This document shows, piece after piece, positions 62,653 through 64,000 of a DNA stretch of 64,000 nt. A program made the position numbers and the translations under genes. Location: contig CBDFNK010000022.1 in assembly GCA_965250205.1 (NCBI GenBank), forward strand, positions 245,991-309,990. The letters run 5' to 3'. A model generated the notes under the pieces. It made no database searches. It was not told where the DNA came from and worked only from the letters and a program-made list of their open reading frames with translations. This DNA comes from JAHZKN01 sp965250205. GTDB lineage: Bacteria > Pseudomonadota > Alphaproteobacteria > Rhizobiales > Hyphomicrobiaceae. Positions within the stretch are counted from its first letter, which is position 1. Each line of letters opens with the position of its first letter.

Positions 62653-62776
62653 CTTCAGGCTCCTAGTGCCCTTCAACAACTGGGGCACCTCAAATTCAAC
62701 CGTCGTTACTTTCAACCATCGCTACTGGTCCAGGCTGTGACGTGCCACGAAAGTGGTGCTTTGTGCCCTTTATCTT

Positions 62777-63082
62777 CTATTGGGCGATAACCACGCCTTT
62801 GTCTGACAAGTCTTGCAACATGGTGATGATGTCGCTCAAAATTTCATCTACCGGTGCATTGTACTCTTTCGTCATCACTTTGACGATGTCATTGACGCTG
62901 CGGTCACCATCACAAAGTTTCAAAACTTCGACAGCAATATCATCCGGATCAAACAGGCGTTCAGGTGCTAGAATAATCCAGCGCTCGCGTTCAGTATCGT
63001 GGCGCAATTTTATGTGGCGTGGCATAACGAGTTTTGAACTTACGTCGACGATGACGCGTTGGCGTGGGGCTGAATCGGACAC
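62777..63082 (-). CDS. pqqD: PQQ biosynthesis peptide chaperone
   Basis: 101 residues. Family stretches: RHIKLRHDTERERWIILAPE, LFDPDDIAVEVLKLCDGDRS and VDEILSDIITMLQDLSDKGV. PqqD binds the PqqA precursor peptide and presents it to PqqE. It starts next to the pqqC stop codon and is followed after about 120 bp by pqqE. Confidence 0.94.
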   Translation of the reverse strand: MSDSAPRQRVIVDVSSKLVMPRHIKLRHDTERERWIILAPERLFDPDDIAVEVLKLCDGDRSVNDIVKVMTKEYNAPVDEILSDIITMLQDLSDKGVVIAQ

Positions 63083-63844
63083 TTAAATGCCCTCCGGTTT
63101 GAACGAGCCTGGGGGGATATTCCCTGGTTCGCAGTAGGCGTGATAGAGCGCATCCAATTGCGCCCAAAGCACGTCGCATTTGAATTGCACAGCGGCAACG
63201 CAGGCATCCTGCTCTTCGCGATTGGCCGCGTTTTGGAGTACATATTTCAAGGCGAAGTTGGCATCGCGTGGGGCTTGGTTTAAGCGCCGTTTGAAGTAAG
63301 CCATGACCTTGTCATCAATAAAGTCAGGATAGTTTTCGAGCATGCCTGCGATGCGTTCTTTGTGGATTTTTGGGGCGAACAGTTCTGTCAGTGACGAGGC
63401 GACAGCGATTACGAGAGGTTGTTCGCGTACAAAATGAACATAGGCTTCAACGGCAAATTTGGTAGCAGGTAAAGCCCCTTCGCGAGACGAAACGTAGTCA
63501 CGATCAAGACCAAGGCCGTCAGTCAGAATCAACCAGCGCTCAATACCGCCTGGCTCTTCAGGTGGCAGACCATCATGGTCGTGAATGCGATGCAGCCATT
63601 CACGACGCAATTCGCGATCATGTAGGCGCGACATGAGGGCTGCATCCTTGCGCGGCACGCCCGCTTGATAGCAGTAGCGGTTTAGTGCCCAGGCCTGCAC
63701 CTGGCTTTTTTTCAGTTTTCCACCATGCAACCTTTGATGAAATGGATGCTTGTCATGGTAGCGCTCAGCGCCGACGGCGCGGATCGCGGCTTCAAAATCT
63801 TCCACGCTCATCATTGGCGCGTTTGCAGTCTTGGGGTTCGACAT
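63083..63844 (-). CDS. pqqC: Pyrroloquinoline-quinone synthase
   Basis: 253 residues from ATG 63844. PqqC features: KHPFHQRLHGGKLKKSQVQA, RYCYQAGVPRKDAALMSRLH, RREWLHRIHDHDG and FAPKIHKERIAGMLENYPDF. It catalyses the final ring closure and eight-electron oxidation with O2. It starts 5 bp downstream of the pqqB stop. Confidence 0.96.
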   Translation of the reverse strand: MSNPKTANAPMMSVEDFEAAIRAVGAERYHDKHPFHQRLHGGKLKKSQVQAWALNRYCYQAGVPRKDAALMSRLHDRELRREWLHRIHDHDGLPPEEPGGIERWLILTDGLGLDRDYVSSREGALPATKFAVEAYVHFVREQPLVIAVASSLTELFAPKIHKERIAGMLENYPDFIDDKVMAYFKRRLNQAPRDANFALKYVLQNAANREEQDACVAAVQFKCDVLWAQLDALYHAYCEPGNIPPGSFKPEGI

Positions 63845-63849
63845 CTCAT

Positions 63850-64000
63850 TCACAATCGTATCTCCATGCCATCGTAGCCAACATCCCAACCCGCAGCCTC
63901 AACAGCCTTTCGGGCTTCAGAATTTTCATCCAGTACTGGGTTTGAATTGTTGATGTGCACATAAACCCGACGTGCAACATTAAGATCTGCAAAGGCAGCC
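63850..64000 (-). CDS. pqqB: PQQ biosynthesis protein PqqB, C-terminal part
   Basis: The minus strand is open from the window edge to TGA at 63850-63852 and encodes VYVHINNSNPVLDENSEA then VEAAGWDVGYDGMEIRL, the characteristic PqqB C-terminus. The rest lies beyond the window. It completes the gene order pqqB-C-D-E. Confidence 0.93.
   Translation of the reverse strand, partial: AAFADLNVARRVYVHINNSNPVLDENSEARKAVEAAGWDVGYDGMEIRL

Overview
The window reads as chromosomal DNA of a methylotrophic alphaproteobacterium, most likely from the Hyphomicrobiales. The evidence is a lanthanide-type methanol dehydrogenase (XoxF), a bacterial tetrahydromethanopterin (H4MPT)/methanofuran formaldehyde-oxidation pathway, PQQ synthesis genes, an alphaproteobacterial-style housekeeping set (bpt, a UvrB with long tails, a DUF1194 protein, a lipid A oxidase-like barrel protein) and many short palindromic intergenic repeats ending in CTAG. 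I saw no tRNA, rRNA or CRISPR array.

Layout. 1-21 kb is mixed housekeeping and accessory DNA: a degenerate EAL protein, a HAD hydrolase, bpt, a fatty acid desaturase, a DksA/TraR-type protein, a cold shock protein, uvrB, an aminotransferase, a YiiX-like hydrolase, mddA (methanethiol to dimethyl sulfide), a lipid A oxidase-like protein and a DUF1194 protein. This part also holds repeats and several decayed genes. 21.1-25.5 kb (minus strand) is fhcBADC, the formyltransferase/hydrolase complex. 25.8-35.8 kb is the methanol oxidation locus: a MxaD-like protein, beta-propeller and unknown periplasmic proteins, a SoxYZ-like carrier and metallohydrolase pair, xoxF, xoxG, xoxJ and a CxxxCW protein. 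An IS630 element follows at 35.86-36.90 kb. 37-43.4 kb (minus strand) carries a PGRP-like amidase, an unknown exported protein and a PQQ-associated ABC system that resembles the lanthanide uptake (lut) loci of other methylotrophs. 43.7-50.8 kb (plus strand) is one compact run: a DUF2380-like protein, a lipoprotein-dependent ABC importer, then cofactor genes (mfnB, a FolB-like aldolase, mfnE, a dihydropteroate-synthase-like protein, DUF447). 50.9-59.5 kb carries mfnF, a HisA-related gene, fae and the operon mptG-mtdB-ATP-grasp-mch-RimK-like-CitG-like. The right end has a frameshifted pterin dehydratase, folK, a cytochrome c and pqqBCDE (pqqB cut by the window edge).

How the genes work together. 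XoxF, with PQQ and a lanthanide, oxidises methanol in the periplasm and passes electrons to XoxG and perhaps the small cytochrome at 60.8 kb. Fae condenses formaldehyde with H4MPT, MtdB and Mch carry the C1 unit to formyl-H4MPT, and FhcABCD moves it to the methanofuran analogue and releases formate. Genes for making the pterin, the furan cofactor and PQQ sit beside the enzymes that use them, so almost the whole methanol-to-formate module lies in about 43 kb.

Unusual features. A family of CTAG-bounded repeats supplies the stop codon of five flanking genes. An IS630 element sits exactly in a repeat-type CTAG. There are four broken or remnant genes, a XoxG with a long Ala/Lys-rich spacer, and two pairs of genes of unknown role inside the methylotrophy cluster.
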